A stretch of DNA of 64,000 nucleotides from Euonymus europaeus (Eukaryota; Streptophyta; Magnoliopsida; Celastrales; Celastraceae). Positions within the stretch are counted from its first letter, which is position 1, and each line of letters starts with the position of its first letter. The translations under genes and the position numbers were made by a program. The stretch lies in contig OY756961.1 of NCBI GenBank assembly GCA_963580455.1, positions 16,535,001-16,599,000 of the forward strand, read 5' to 3'. The notes under the pieces were generated by a model, which did no database searches, was not told the DNA's origin, and saw only the letters and a program-made list of their open reading frames with translations. Below, in pieces: positions 1 to 13,200 of the stretch.

Positions 1-386
1 TCGATGCCAAAACACCAACATTCTATGACAAATGGACACAACCGTTAAAAGCTCCTCCATAGAGAGTGTTGAGCGACTTCGGACCATCAAAGTTCCTCGG
101 TGTACAATTTTTATTGTTCTTATATGTCAAATTTTATGAGTATAAGCTTCATAGATTATTTTGATGCCAAAACACCAACTTTGTATGACAAATAGACAAA
201 ACCGTTAAAAGCACCTCCATAGAGAGAGTTGAGCAACTTCGGACCATCAAAATTGCTCTATGTACACTTTTTATTGTTATTCTATGAAAAATTTTACGAG
301 TATAAGCTTCCTAGATTATTTCGATGCCAAAACACCAACTTTCTATGACAAATGGACAAAACCGTTAAAAGGTCCTCCATAGAGAG

Positions 387-398
387 AGTTGATCAACT
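387..398. repeat. 12-bp perfect palindrome AGTTGATCAACT (example)
   Basis: In monomers of the GATAGAC/GATAGAG type the left arm reads GATCAACTT, which makes AGTTGATCAACT a perfect palindrome overlapping the larger dyad and containing TGATCA. Other examples are near 4,707, 21,627 and 28,376. The more common reading is AGTTGAGCAACT, which is not palindromic. Confidence 0.88.
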
Positions 399-710
399 TC
401 GGACTATCAAAATTGCTAGAGATAGACTTTTTATTGTTCTTCTATGTCAAATTTTACGAGTATAGGCTTCCTACATTATTTCGATGCCAAAACACCAACT
501 TTCTTTGACAAATGGACAAAATTGTTAAAAGCTCCTCCATAGAGAGTGTTGAGCGACTTCGGACCATCAAAGTTGCTCGATATACAATTTTTATTGTTCT
601 TATATGTCAAATTTTACGAGTATAAGTTTTATAGATTATTTCGATGCCAAAACACCAACATTCTATGACAAATGGACAAAACCGTTAAAAGCTCTTCCGT
701 AGAAAGAGTT

Positions 711-738
711 GAGCAACTTCGGACCATCAAAGTTGCTC
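711..738. repeat. Monomer dyad, perfect 9-bp arms (example)
   Basis: GAGCAACTT (711-719) and AAGTTGCTC (730-738) are exact reverse complements around a 10-base loop. The element sits at monomer position 71-98 and is present, exact or with one or two mismatches, in almost every monomer read. It could extrude as a hairpin or cruciform, or serve as a symmetric protein site; neither is shown by sequence alone. Confidence 0.9.
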
Positions 739-3700
739 GGTGTAAAATTTTTATTGTTCTCAAATGTCAAATTTTACGAGTATAACATTCATAGATTATT
801 TCGATTCGAAAACCCCAACTTTCTATGACAAATGGACAAAACCGTTAAGAGCTCCTCCATAGAGAGAGTTGAGCAACTTCGGACCATCAAAATTGCTCTA
901 TGTACACTTTTTATTGTTCTTCTATGTCAAATTTTACGAGTATAAGCTTCCTAGATTATTTCGATGCCAAACCACCAACTTGCTATGACAAATGGACAAA
1001 ACCGTTAAAAGCTCCTCCATAGAGAGAGTTGAGCAACTTCGGACCATCAAAGTTGCTTGGTGTACAATTTTTATTGTTCTTATATGTCAAATTTTATGAG
1101 TATAAGCTTCGTAGATTATTTCGATTCCAAAACACCAACTTTCTATGACAAATTTACCAAACCGTTAAAAGCTCCTCCATAGAGAGAGTTGTAGCAACTT
1201 CGGACCATCCAAGTTGCTCGGTGTACAATTTTTATTGTTGTTATATGTCAAATTTTATGAGTATAAGCTTCATAGATTATTTCGATGCCGAAACACTAAC
1301 TTTCTATGACAAATGGACGAAACCGTTATAAGCTCCTCCATAGAGAGGGTTGAGCAACTTCGGACCATCAAAGTTGCTCGGTGTACAATTTTTATTGTTG
1401 TTATATGTCAAATTTTATGAGTATAAGCTTCATAGATTATTTCGATGCCGAAACAGCAATTTTCTATGACAAATGGACGAAACCGTAAAAGCTCCTCCAT
1501 GGAGAGAGTTGAGCAACTTCGGACCATCCAAGTTGCCCGGTGTACAATTTTTGTTGTTCTTATATGTCAAATTTTATAAGTCTAAGCTTCCTAGATTATT
1601 TCGATGCCAAAACACCAACTTTCTATGACAAATGGACGAAACCGTTAAAAGCTCCTCCATAGAGAGTGTTGAGTGACTTCGGACCATCAAAGTTGCTCGG
1701 TGTACAATTTTTATTGTTGTTATATGTCAAATTTTATGAGTATAAGCTTCATAGATTGTTTCGATGCCGAAACAGCAATTTTCTATGACAAATGGACGAA
1801 ACCGTAAAAGCTCCTCCATAGAGAGAGTTGAGCAACTTCGGACCATCCAAGTTGCCCGGTGTACAATTTTTGTTGTTCTTATATGTCCAATTTTATAAGT
1901 ATAAGCTTCCTAGATTATTTCGATGCCAAAACATTAACTTTCCATGACAAATGGACGAAACCGTTAAAAGCTCCTCCATAGAGAGAGTTGAGCAACTTCG
2001 GACCATCAAAGTTGCTCGGTGTAAAATTTTTATTGTTCTCATATGTCAAATTTTACGAGTATAAGCTTTATAGATTATTTCGATTCGAAAACCCCAACTT
2101 TCTATGACAAATGGACAAAACCGTTAAGAGCTCCTCCATAGAGAGAGTTGAGCAACTTCGGACCATCAAAATTGCTCTATGTACACTTTTTATTGTTCTT
2201 CTATGTCAAATTTTACGAGTATAAGCTTCCTAGATTATTTCGATGCCAAACCACCAACTTGCTATGACAAATGGACAAAACCGTTAAAAGCTCCTCCATA
2301 GAGAGAGTTGAGCAACTTCGGACCATCAAAGTTGCTTGGTGTACAATTTTTATTGTTCTTATATGTCAAATTTTATGAGTATAAGCTTCGTAGATTATTT
2401 CGATTCCAAAACACCAACTTTCTATGACAAATTTACCAAACCGTTAAAAGCTCCTCCATAGAGAGAGTTGTAGCAACTTCGGACCATCCAAGTTGCTCGG
2501 TGTACAATTTTTATTGTTGTTATATGTCAAATTTTATGAGTATAAGCTTCATAGATTATTTCGATGCCGAAACACTAACTTTCTATGACAAATGGACGAA
2601 ACCGTTATAAGCTCCTCCATAGAGAGGGTTGAGCAACTTCGGACCATCAAAGTTGCTCGGTGTACAATTTTTATTGTTGTTATATGTCAAATTTTATGAG
2701 TATAAGCTTCATAGATTATTTCGATGCCGAAACAGCAATTTTCTATGACAAATGGACGAAACCGTAAAAGCTCCTCCATGGAGAGAGTTGAGCAACTTCG
2801 GACCATCCAAGTTGCCCGGTGTACAATTTTTGTTGTTCTTATATGTCAAATTTTATAAGTCTAAGCTTCCTAGATTATTTCGATGCCAAAACACCAACTT
2901 TCTATGACAAATGGACGAAACCGTTAAAAGCTCCTCCATAGAGAGTGTTGAGTGACTTCGGACCATCAAAGTTGCTCGGTGTACAATTTTTATTGTTGTT
3001 ATATGTCAAATTTTATGAGTATAAGCTTCATAGATTGTTTCGATGCCGAAACAGCAATTTTCTATGACAAATGGACGAAACCGTAAAAGCTCCTCCATAG
3101 AGAGAGTTGAGCAACTTCGGACCATCCAAGTTGCCCGGTGTACAATTTTTGTTGTTCTTATATGTCCAATTTTATAAGTATAAGCTTCCTAGATTATTTC
3201 GATGCCAAAACATTAACTTTCCATGACAAATGGACGAAACCGTTAAAAGCTCCTCCATAGAGAGAGTTGAGCAACTTCGGACCATCAAAGTTGCTCGGTG
3301 TAAAATTTTTATTGTTCTCATATGTCAAATTTTACGAGTATAAGCTTTATAGATTATTTCGATTCGAAAACCCCAACTTTCTATGACAAATGGACAAAAC
3401 CGTTAAGAGCTCCTCCATAGAGAGAGTTGAGCAACTTCGGACCATCAAAATTGCTCTATGTACACTTTTTATTGTTCTTCTATGTCAAATTTTACGAGTA
3501 TAAGCTTCCTAGATTATTTCGATGCCAAAACACCAACTTGCTATGACAAATAGACAAAACCGTTAAAAGATCCTCCATAGAGAGAGTTGAGCGACTTCGG
3601 ACCATCAAAGTTGCTTGGTGTGCAATTTTTATTGTTCTTATATGTCAAATTTTATGAGTATAATCTTCGTAGATTATTTCGATTCCAAAACACCAACTTT

Positions 3701-3925
3701 CTATGACAAATTTACCAAACCGTTAAAAGCTCCTCCATAGAGAGAGTTGTAGCAACTTCGGACCATCCAAGTTGCTCGGTGTACAATTTTTATTGTTGTT
3801 ATATGTCAAATTTTATGAGTATAAGCTTCATAGATTATTTCGATGCCGAAACACCAACTTTCTATGACAAATGGACGAAACCGTTATAAGCTCCTCCATA
3901 GAGAGAGTTGAGCAACTTCGGACCA
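720..3925 (+). repeat. 8-monomer HOR, 1,279-bp period, about 2.5 copies
   Basis: The rare variant TCGATTCGAAAACCCC occurs at 801, 2,080 and 3,359, both spacings 1,279 bp. Each unit carries the same ordered variants: the CCGTTAAGAG monomer, a CCACCAACTTGCTATG monomer (CACCAACTTG in the third unit), a GTTGTAGCAACTT monomer with one extra base, then GCCGAAACAGC monomers in which CCGTAAAAG lacks one base. One insertion and two deletions account for 1,279 rather than 1,280 bp. The third unit stops matching near 3,925. Confidence 0.94.
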
Positions 3926-5440
3926 TCAAAATTGCTCTATGTACACTTTTTATTGTTCTTCTATGTCAAATTTTACGAGTATAAGCTTCCTAGATTATTT
4001 CGATGCCAAAACACCAACTTGCTATGACAAATGGACAAAACCGTTAAAAGCTCCTCCATAGAGAGAGTTGAGCAACTTCGGACCATCAAAGTTGCTTGGT
4101 GTACAATTTTTATTGTTCTTATATGTCAAATTTTATGAGTATAAGCTTCGTAGATTATTTCGATTCCAAAACACCAACTTTCTATGACCAATGGAACAAA
4201 CCGTTAAGAGCTCCTCCATAGAGAGTGTTGAGCGACTTCGGACCATTAACGTTGCTCGATGTACAATTTTTATTGTTCTTATATGTCAAATTTTATGAGT
4301 ATAAGCTTCGTAGATTATTTCGATGGCAAAACACCAACTTTCTATGACAAATAGACAAAACCGTTAAAAGCTCCGCCATAGAGAGAGTTGAGCAACTTCG
4401 GACTATCGAAGTTGCTCGAGATAGACTTTTTATTGTTCTTCTATGTCAAATTTTACGAGTATAAGCTTCCTAGATTATTTCGATGCCAAAACACCAACTT
4501 TCTATGACAAATGGACAAAACCGTTAAAAGCTCTTTCATAGAGAGTGTTGAGCAACTTCGGACCATCAATGTTGCTCGGTGTACAATTTTTATTGTTCTT
4601 ATATGCCAAATTTTACGAGTATAGGCTTCCTAGATTATTTCGATGCCAAGACACCAACTTTCTATGACAAATGTACAAAATCGTTAAAAGCTCCTCCATA
4701 GAGAGAGTTGATCAACTTCGGACTATCAAAGTTGCTCGAGATAGAGTTTTTATTGTTCTTCTATGTCAAATTTTATGAGTATAAGCTTCCTAGATTATTT
4801 CGATGTCAAAACACCAACTTTCAATGACAAATGGACAAAACCGTTAAGAGATCTCCTTTATAGATAGAGTAGAGCAACTTCGGACCATCAAAGTTGCTCT
4901 ATGTACACTTTTTATTGTTCTTCTATGTCAAATTTTACGAGTATAAGCTTCCTACTTTATTTTGATGCCAAAACACCAACTTTCTATGACAAATGGACAA
5001 AACCGTTAAAAGCTCCACCATAGAGAGTGTTGAGCGACTTCGGACCATAAAATTTGCTCGGTGTACAATTTTTATTGTTCTTATATGTCAAATTTATGAG
5101 TATATGCTTCGTAGATTATTTCGACGCCAAAACACCAACTTACTATGACAAATCGACAAAACCGTTAAAAGCTCCCCCATATAGAGAGTTGAGCAACTTC
5201 GGACTATCAAAGTTGCTCGAGATAGATTTTTTATTGTTCTTCTATGTCAAATTTTACGAGTATAAGCTTCCTAGATTATTTCGATGCCAAAACACCAACC
5301 TTCTATGACAAATGGACAAAACCGCTAAAAGCTCTTTCATAGAGAGTGTTGAGCAACTTTAGACCATCAAAGTTTCTCGGTGTACAATTTTTATTGTTCT
5401 TATATGTGAAATTTTATGAGTATAAGCTTCCTAGATTGTT
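3926..5440 (+). repeat. Mosaic segment joining two monomer types
   Basis: About 3,926-4,140 repeats the CAACTTGCTATG and CAAAGTTGCTTGG monomers of the preceding block. About 4,140-4,620 (ACCATTAACGTTGCTCGATG, TTTCGATGGCAAAACACC) matches the 17-monomer HOR near 58.1, 60.85 and 63.6 kb. About 4,620-5,440 matches 20,100-20,920 at an offset of 15,480 bp and includes the AGATCTCC variant monomer at 4,850. This segment therefore links types that otherwise lie tens of kilobases apart. No gene is present. Confidence 0.85.
4390..4417. repeat. Monomer dyad, extended 11-bp arms (example)
   Basis: Here the change of TCAAAG to TCGAAG extends the arms to GAGCAACTTCG and CGAAGTTGCTC around a 6-base loop GACTAT. 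The same 11-bp form with loop GACCAT occurs at 19,230-19,257 and in related monomers near 19,410, 26,150, 31,745 and 35,585. Confidence 0.9.
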
Positions 5441-8091
5441 TCGATGCCAAAACACCAACATTCTATGACAAATGGACACAACCGTTAAAAGCTCCTCCAT
5501 AGAGAGTGTTGAGCGACTTCGGACCATCAAAGTTCCTCGGTGTACAATTTTTATTGTTCTTATATGTCAAATTTTATGAGTATAAGCTTCATAGATTATT
5601 TTGATGCCAAAACACCAACTTTGTATGACAAATAGACAAAACCGTTAAAAGCACCTCCATAGAGAGAGTTGAGCAACTTCGGACCATCAAAATTGCTCTA
5701 TGTACACTTTTTATTGTTATTCTATGAAAAATTTTACGAGTATAAGCTTCCTAGATTATTTCGATGCCAAAACACCAACTTTCTATGACAAATGGACAAA
5801 ACCGTTAAAAGGTCCTCCATAGAGAGAGTTGATCAACTTCGGACTATCAAAATTGCTAGAGATAGACTTTTTATTGTTCTTCTATGTCAAATTTTACGAG
5901 TATAGGCTTCCTACATTATTTCGATGCCAAAACACCAACTTTCTTTGACAAATGGACAAAATTGTTAAAAGCTCCTCCATAGAGAGTGTTGAGCGACTTC
6001 GGACCATCAAAGTTGCTCGATATACAATTTTTATTGTTCTTATATGTCAAATTTTACGAGTATAAGTTTTATAGATTATTTCGATGCCAAAACACCAACA
6101 TTCTATGACAAATGGACAAAACCGTTAAAAGCTCTTCCGTAGAAAGAGTTGAGCAACTTCGGACCATCAAAGTTGCTCGGTGTAAAATTTTTATTGTTCT
6201 CAAATGTCAAATTTTACGAGTATAACATTCATAGATTATTTCGATTCGAAAACCCCAACTTTCTATGACAAATGGACAAAACCGTTAAGAGCTCCTCCAT
6301 AGAGAGAGTTGAGCAACTTCGGACCATCAAAATTGCTCTATGTACACTTTTTATTGTTCTTCTATGTCAAATTTTACGAGTATAAGCTTCCTAGATTATT
6401 TCGATGCCAAACCACCAACTTGCTATGACAAATGGACAAAACCGTTAAAAGCTCCTCCATAGAGAGAGTTGAGCAACTTCGGACCATCAAAGTTGCTTGG
6501 TGTACAATTTTTATTGTTCTTATATGTCAAATTTTATGAGTATAAGCTTCGTAGATTATTTCGATTCCAAAACACCAACTTTCTATGACAAATTTACCAA
6601 ACCGTTAAAAGCTCCTCCATAGAGAGAGTTGTAGCAACTTCGGACCATCCAAGTTGCTCGGTGTACAATTTTTATTGTTGTTATATGTCAAATTTTATGA
6701 GTATAAGCTTCATAGATTATTTCGATGCCGAAACACTAACTTTCTATGACAAATGGACGAAACCGTTATAAGCTCCTCCATAGAGAGGGTTGAGCAACTT
6801 CGGACCATCAAAGTTGCTCGGTGTACAATTTTTATTGTTGTTATATGTCAAATTTTATGAGTATAAGCTTCATAGATTATTTCGATGCCGAAACAGCAAT
6901 TTTCTATGACAAATGGACGAAACCGTAAAAGCTCCTCCATGGAGAGAGTTGAGCAACTTCGGACCATCCAAGTTGCCCGGTGTACAATTTTTGTTGTTCT
7001 TATATGTCAAATTTTATAAGTCTAAGCTTCCTAGATTATTTCGATGCCAAAACACCAACTTTCTATGACAAATGGACGAAACCGTTAAAAGCTCCTCCAT
7101 AGAGAGTGTTGAGTGACTTCGGACCATCAAAGTTGCTCGGTGTACAATTTTTATTGTTGTTATATGTCAAATTTTATGAGTATAAGCTTCATAGATTGTT
7201 TCGATGCCGAAACAGCAATTTTCTATGACAAATGGACGAAACCGTAAAAGCTCCTCCATAGAGAGAGTTGAGCAACTTCGGACCATCCAAGTTGCCCGGT
7301 GTACAATTTTTGTTGTTCTTATATGTCCAATTTTATAAGTATAAGCTTCCTAGATTATTTCGATGCCAAAACATTAACTTTCCATGACAAATGGACGAAA
7401 CCGTTAAAAGCTCCTCCATAGAGAGAGTTGAGCAACTTCGGACCATCAAAGTTGCTCGGTGTAAAATTTTTATTGTTCTCATATGTCAAATTTTACGAGT
7501 ATAAGCTTTATAGATTATTTCGATTCGAAAACCCCAACTTTCTATGACAAATGGACAAAACCGTTAAGAGCTCCTCCATAGAGAGAGTTGAGCAACTTCG
7601 GACCATCAAAATTGCTCTATGTACACTTTTTATTGTTCTTCTATGTCAAATTTTACGAGTATAAGCTTCCTAGATTATTTCGATGCCAAAACACCAACTT
7701 GCTATGACAAATAGACAAAACCGTTAAAAGATCCTCCATAGAGAGAGTTGAGCGACTTCGGACCATCAAAGTTGCTTGGTGTGCAATTTTTATTGTTCTT
7801 ATATGTCAAATTTTATGAGTATAATCTTCGTAGATTATTTCGATTCCAAAACACCAACTTTCTATGACAAATTTACCAAACCGTTAAAAGCTCCTCCATA
7901 GAGAGAGTTGTAGCAACTTCGGACCATCCAAGTTGCTCGGTGTACAATTTTTATTGTTGTTATATGTCAAATTTTATGAGTATAAGCTTCATAGATTATT
8001 TCGATGCCGAAACACCAACTTTCTATGACAAATGGACGAAACCGTTATAAGCTCCTCCATAGAGAGAGTTGAGCAACTTCGGACCATCAAA
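5441..8091 (+). repeat. Segmental duplication, copy 2
   Basis: Second copy of the block that opens the window. It diverges from copy 1 at about 8,091, where this copy reads GTTGCTCAGTG and copy 1 (about 3,930) reads ATTGCTCTATG. Distinctive private variants are shared by both copies, for example AGTTCCTCGG (91 and 5,531), CAAATGTC (761 and 6,201) and TATAACATTC (781 and 6,221). This shows duplication of a whole block rather than convergence of monomers. Confidence 0.93.
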
Positions 8092-8717
8092 GTTGCTCAG
8101 TGTACAATTTTTATTGTTGTTATATGTCAAATTTTATGAGTATAAGCTTCATAGATTATTTCGATGCCGAAACAGCAATTTTCTATGACAAATGGACGAA
8201 ACCGTAAAAGCTCCTCCATAGAGAGAGTTGAGCAACTTCGGACCATCCAAGTTGCCCGGTGTACAATTTTTGTTGTTCTTATATGTCAAATTTTATAAGT
8301 ATAAGCTTCCTAGATTATTTCGATGCCAAAACACCAACTTTCTATGACAAATGGACGAAACCGTTAAAAGCTCCTCCATAGAGAGTGTTGAGTGACTTCG
8401 GACCATCAAAGTTGCTCGGTGTACAATTTTTATTGTTGTTATATGTCAAATTTTATGAGTATAAGCTTCATAGATTGTTTCGATGCCGAAACAGCAATTT
8501 TCTATGACAAATGGACGAAACCGTAAAAGCTCCTCCATAGAGAGAGTTGAGCAACTTCGGACCATCCAAGTTGCCCGGTGTACAATTTTTGTTGTTCTTA
8601 CATGTCCAATTTTATAAGTATAAGCTTCCTAGATTATTTCGATGACAAAACACCAACTTTCTATGACAAATGGACGAAACCGTTAAAAGCTCCTCCATAG
8701 AGAGAGTTGAGCAACTT
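6160..8717 (+). repeat. 8-monomer HOR, 1,279-bp period, 2 copies
   Basis: The TCGATTCGAA marker lies at 6,241 and 7,520, again 1,279 bp apart. The second unit continues through the GCCGAAACAGC monomers and loses similarity near 8,700-8,720, where an unusual CTTCGTTTCATC variant appears. Compared with the first segmental copy, one unit has been gained or lost. Confidence 0.92.
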
Positions 8718-10230
8718 CGTTTCATCAAAGTTGCTCAGTGTACAATTTTTATTGTTCTTATATGTCAAATTTTATGAGTATAAGCTTCCTAGATTATTTG
8801 AATGCCAAAACACCAACTTTCTATGACAAATGGACCAAACCATTAAGAGCTCCTCCATAGAGAGTGTTGAGCGACTTCGGACCATTAAAGTTGCTCGGTA
8901 TACAATTTTTATTGTTCTTATTTGTCAAATTTTATGAGTATAAGCTTCCAGATTATTTTGATGCCAAAACACCAACTTTCTATGACAAATGGACCAAACC
9001 GTTAAAAGATCCTCCATAGAGATTATTGAGCGACTTCGGACCATCAAAGTTGCTCGGTGTACAATTTTTATTGTTCTTATATGTCAAATTTTATGAGTAT
9101 AAGCTTCGTAGATTATTTCGATGCCAAAACACCAACTTTCAATGACAAATGGACGAAACCGTTAAAAACTCCTCCATAGAGAGAGTTGAGCAACTTTGAA
9201 CCATCAAAGTTGCTCGGTGTACAAAATTTATTGTTCTTATATGTAAAATATTATGAGTATAAGCTTCCTAGATTATTTCGATGCCAAAACACCAACTTTC
9301 TATGACAAATGGACGAAACCGTTAAAACCTCCTTCATAGAGAGTGTTGAGCGACTTCAGACCATCAAAGTTGCTCGGTGTACAATTTTTATTGTTCTTAT
9401 ATGTCAAATTTTATGAATATAAGCTTCCTAGATTATTTCGATATCAAAACACCAAGTTTCTATGACAAATGGACCAAAACCGTTAAGAGCTCCTCCATAG
9501 AGAGCGTTGAGCAACTTCGGACCATCAAAATTGCTCTATGTACACTTTTTATTGTTCTTCTATGTCAAATTTTATGAGTATAAGCTTCATAGATTATTTC
9601 GATGCCGAAACAGCAATTTTCTATGACAAATGGACGAAACCGTAAAAGCTCCTCCATAGAGAGAGTTGAGCAACTTCGGACCATCCAAGTTGCCCGGTGT
9701 ACAATTTTTGTTGTTCTTATATGTCAAATTTTATAAGTATAAGCTTCCTAGATTATTTCGATGCCAAAACACCAACTTTCTATGACAAATGAACGAAACC
9801 GTTAAAAGCTCCTCCATAGAGAGTGTTGAGTGACTTCGGACCATCAAAGTTGCTCGGTGTACAATTTTTATTGTTCTTATATGTCAAATTTTATGAGTAT
9901 AAGCTTCGTAGATTATTTCGATGCCAAAACACCAACTTTCAATGACAAATGGACGAAACCGTTAAAAACTCCTCCATAGAGAGAGTTGAGCAACTTTGAA
10001 CCATCAAAGTTGCTCGGTGTACAAAATTTATTGTTCTTATATGTCAAATTTTATGAGTATAAGCTTCCTAGATTATTTCGATGCCAAAACACCAACTTTC
10101 TATGACAAATGGACGAAACCGTTAAAACCTCCTCCATAGAGAGTGTTGAGCGACTTCAGACCATCAAAGTTGCTCGGTGTACAATTTTTATTGTTCTTAT
10201 ATGTCAAATTTTACGAGTATAAGCTTTATA
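8718..10230 (+). repeat. Mosaic satellite segment with a 5-monomer duplication
   Basis: About 9,040-9,400 and 9,840-10,200 match at an offset of 800 bp, including CAACTTTGAACC (9,191 and 9,991) and GTACAAAATTT. Between them is a short piece of the 8-monomer HOR type (GCCGAAACAGC near 9,605). About 8,690-9,590 also matches 47.4-48.3 kb and 52.8-53.7 kb in the 34-monomer HOR, offset about 38,700 bp for the first pair. No gene is present. Confidence 0.85.
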
Positions 10231-13200
10231 GATTATTTCGATGCCAAAACACAAACTTTCTATGACAAAGAGACAAAACCGTTAAAAGCCCCTCCATAGA
10301 GAGAGTTGATCAACTTCGGACTATCAAAGTTGCTCGGGATAGAGTTTTTTTTGTTCTTCTATGTCAAATTTTACGAGTATAAGCTTCCTAGATTACTTCA
10401 ATGTCAAAACACGAACTTTCTATGACAACTGGACAAAACCGTTAAAAGGTCCTCTATAGAGAGAGTTGAGCAACTTCGGACTATCAAAGTTGCTCGGGAT
10501 ATTGCTCTATGTACACTTTTTATTGTTCTTCTATGTCAATTTTTACGAGTATAAGCTTTCTACTTTATTTCGATGCCAAAACACCAAATTTCTATGACAA
10601 ATGGACCAAACCGTTAAAAGCACCTCCATAGAGAGAGTTGAGCAACTTCGGACCGTCGGAAATGCTCGGTGTACAATTTTTATTGTTCTTATATGTCAAA
10701 TTTTATGTGTATAAGCTTCATAGATTATTTCGATGCCAAAACACCAACTTTCTATGACAAATGGACAAAACCGTTAAAAGCCCCTTCATAGAAAGAGTTG
10801 AGCAACTTCTGACCATCAAAGTTGCTCGGTGTACAATTTTTATTGTTCTCATATGTCAAATTTTACGGGTATATGCTTCATAGATTATTTCGATTCGAAA
10901 ACCCCAACTTTCTATGACAAATGGACAAAACCGTTAAGAGCTCCTCCATAGAGAGAGTTGAGCAACTTCGGACCATCAAAATTGCTCTATGTACACTTTT
11001 TATTGTTCTTCTATGTCAAATTTTACGAGTATAAGCTTCCTAGATTATTTCGATGCCAAAACATCAACTTTCTATGACAAATAGACAAAACCGTTAAGAG
11101 CTCTTCCATAGAGAGAGTTGGGCAACTTCGGACCATGAAAGTTGCTCGGTGTACAATTTTTATTGTTCTCATATGTCAAATTTTACGAGTATATATTTTC
11201 ATAGATTATTTCGATGCCAAAACACTAACTTTCTATGACAAATGGACAAAACCTTTAAGAGCTCCTCCATAGAGAGAGTTGAGCAACTTCGGACCATCAA
11301 AATTGCTCTATGTACACTTTTTATTGTTCTTCTATGTCAAATTTTACGAGTACAGGCTTCCTAGATTATTTCGATGCAAAAACACCAACTTTCTATGACA
11401 AATGTACAAAACTGTTAAAAGCTCCTCCATAGAGAGAGTTGATCAACTTCGGACAATCAAAGTTGCTCGGGATAGAGTTTTTATTGTTCTTCAATGTCAA
11501 ATTTTACGAGTATAAGCTTCCTAGATTATTTCAATGTCAAAACACCAACTTTTTATGACAAATGGACAAAACCGTTAAGAGCTCTTCCATAGAGAGAGTT
11601 GAGCAACTTCGGACCATCAAAATTGCTCTATGTACACTTTTTATTGTTCTTCTATGTCAAATTTTACGAGTATAAGCTTCCTACTTTATTTCGATGCCAA
11701 AACACCAACTTTCTATGACAAATGGACCAAACCGTTAAAAGCTCCTCCATAGAGAGAGTTGAGCAACTTCGGACCATCAAAGTTGCTCGATGTGCAATTT
11801 TTATTGTTCTTATATGTCAAATTTTACGATTATAAGCTTCATAGATTATATCGATGCCAAAATACAAACTTTCTATGACAAATGGACCAAACCGTTAACA
11901 GCTCCTCCATAGAGAGACTTGGGCAACTTCGGACCATCAAAGTTGCTCGGTGTACAATTTTTATTGTTCTCATATGTCAAATTTTACGAGTATAAGCTTC
12001 ATAGATTATTTCGATGCCAAAACACCAACTTTCTATAACAAATGGACAAAACCTTTAAGAGCTCCTCCATAGAGAGAGTTGAGCAACTTCGGACCATCAA
12101 AATTGCTCTATGTACACTTTTTATTGTTCTTCTATGTCAAATTTTACGAGTATAAGCTTCCTACTTTATTTCGATGCCAAAACACCAACTTTCTATGACA
12201 AATGGACCAAACCGTTAAAAGCTCCTCCATAGAGAGAGTTGAGCAACTTCGGACCATCAAAGTTGCTCGATGTACAATTTTTATTGTTCTTATATGTCAA
12301 ACTTTACGAGTATAAGCTTCATAGATTATTTCGATGCCAAAACACCAACTTTCTATGACAAATGGACCAAACTGTTAACAGCTCCTCCATAGAGAGAGTT
12401 GAGCAACTTTGGACCATCAAAGTTGCTCGATGAAATTTTTTTGTTGTTCTTATATGTCAAATTTTACGAGTATAAGCTTCATAGATTATTTCGATGCCAA
12501 AACACCAACTTTCTATGACAAATGGACAAAACCGTTAAAAGGTCCTCCATAGAGAGAGTTGATTTACTTCGGACTATCAAAGTTGCTCGGGATAGACTTT
12601 TTATTGTTCTTCTATGTCAAATTTTACGAGTATAAGCTTCCTACATTATTTCGATGCCAAAACACTAACTTTCTTTGACAAATGGACAAAATCGTTAAAA
12701 GCTCATCCATAGAGAGTGTTGAGCGACTTGGGACCATCAAAGTTGCTCGATGTACAATTTTTATTGTTCTTATATGTCAAATTTTACGAGTATAAGCTTC
12801 ATAGATTAATTCGATGCCACAACACAAACTTTCTATGACAAAGAGACAGAACCGTTAAAAGCCCCTCCATAGAGAGAGTTGATCAACTTCAGACTATCAA
12901 AATTGCTCGGGGTAGACTTTTTATTGTTCTTCTATGTCAACTTTTACGAGTATATGCTTCCTAGATTATTTCGATGCCAAAACACCAACTTTCTATGACA
13001 AATAGACAAAACCGTTAAGAGCTCTTCCATAGAGAGAGTTGGGCAACTTCGGACCATCAAAGTTGCTCGGTGTACAATTTTTATTGTTCTCATATGTCAA
13101 ATTTTACGAGTATAAGCTTCATAGATTATTTCGATGCCAAAACACCAACTTTCTATGACAAATGGACAAAACCTTTGAGAGCTCCTCCATAGAGAGAGTT

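Larger units (their letters stand above)
1..3930 (+). repeat. Segmental duplication, copy 1
   Basis: Bases 1 to about 2,240 reappear at 5,441 to about 7,680, an offset of 5,440 bp (34 monomers); I noticed no differences between the lines compared. From about 3,520 to 3,930 the match resumes at 7,681-8,091 with an offset of 4,161 bp. The shift of 1,279 bp is exactly one 8-monomer unit, so copy 1 has one unit more than copy 2. The window starts inside this block, so its true left edge is not visible. Confidence 0.93.

Noticed and set aside
711..738. The dyad as a rho-independent terminator or riboswitch
   Set aside because: There is no adjacent gene, the arms are repeated hundreds of times, and the context is eukaryotic satellite DNA. 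The downstream T-run is not directly attached to the stem.
4849..4875. AGATCTCCTTTATAGATAGAGT variant (also at 20,331, 22,252, 23,878, 27,078, 28,999, 30,120, 31,241, 33,161, 36,999, 40,517) as an inserted element
   Set aside because: It aligns with the normal GAGCTCCTCCATAGAGAGAGT segment with two extra bases and a few substitutions, so it is a divergent monomer variant and only useful as an HOR marker.
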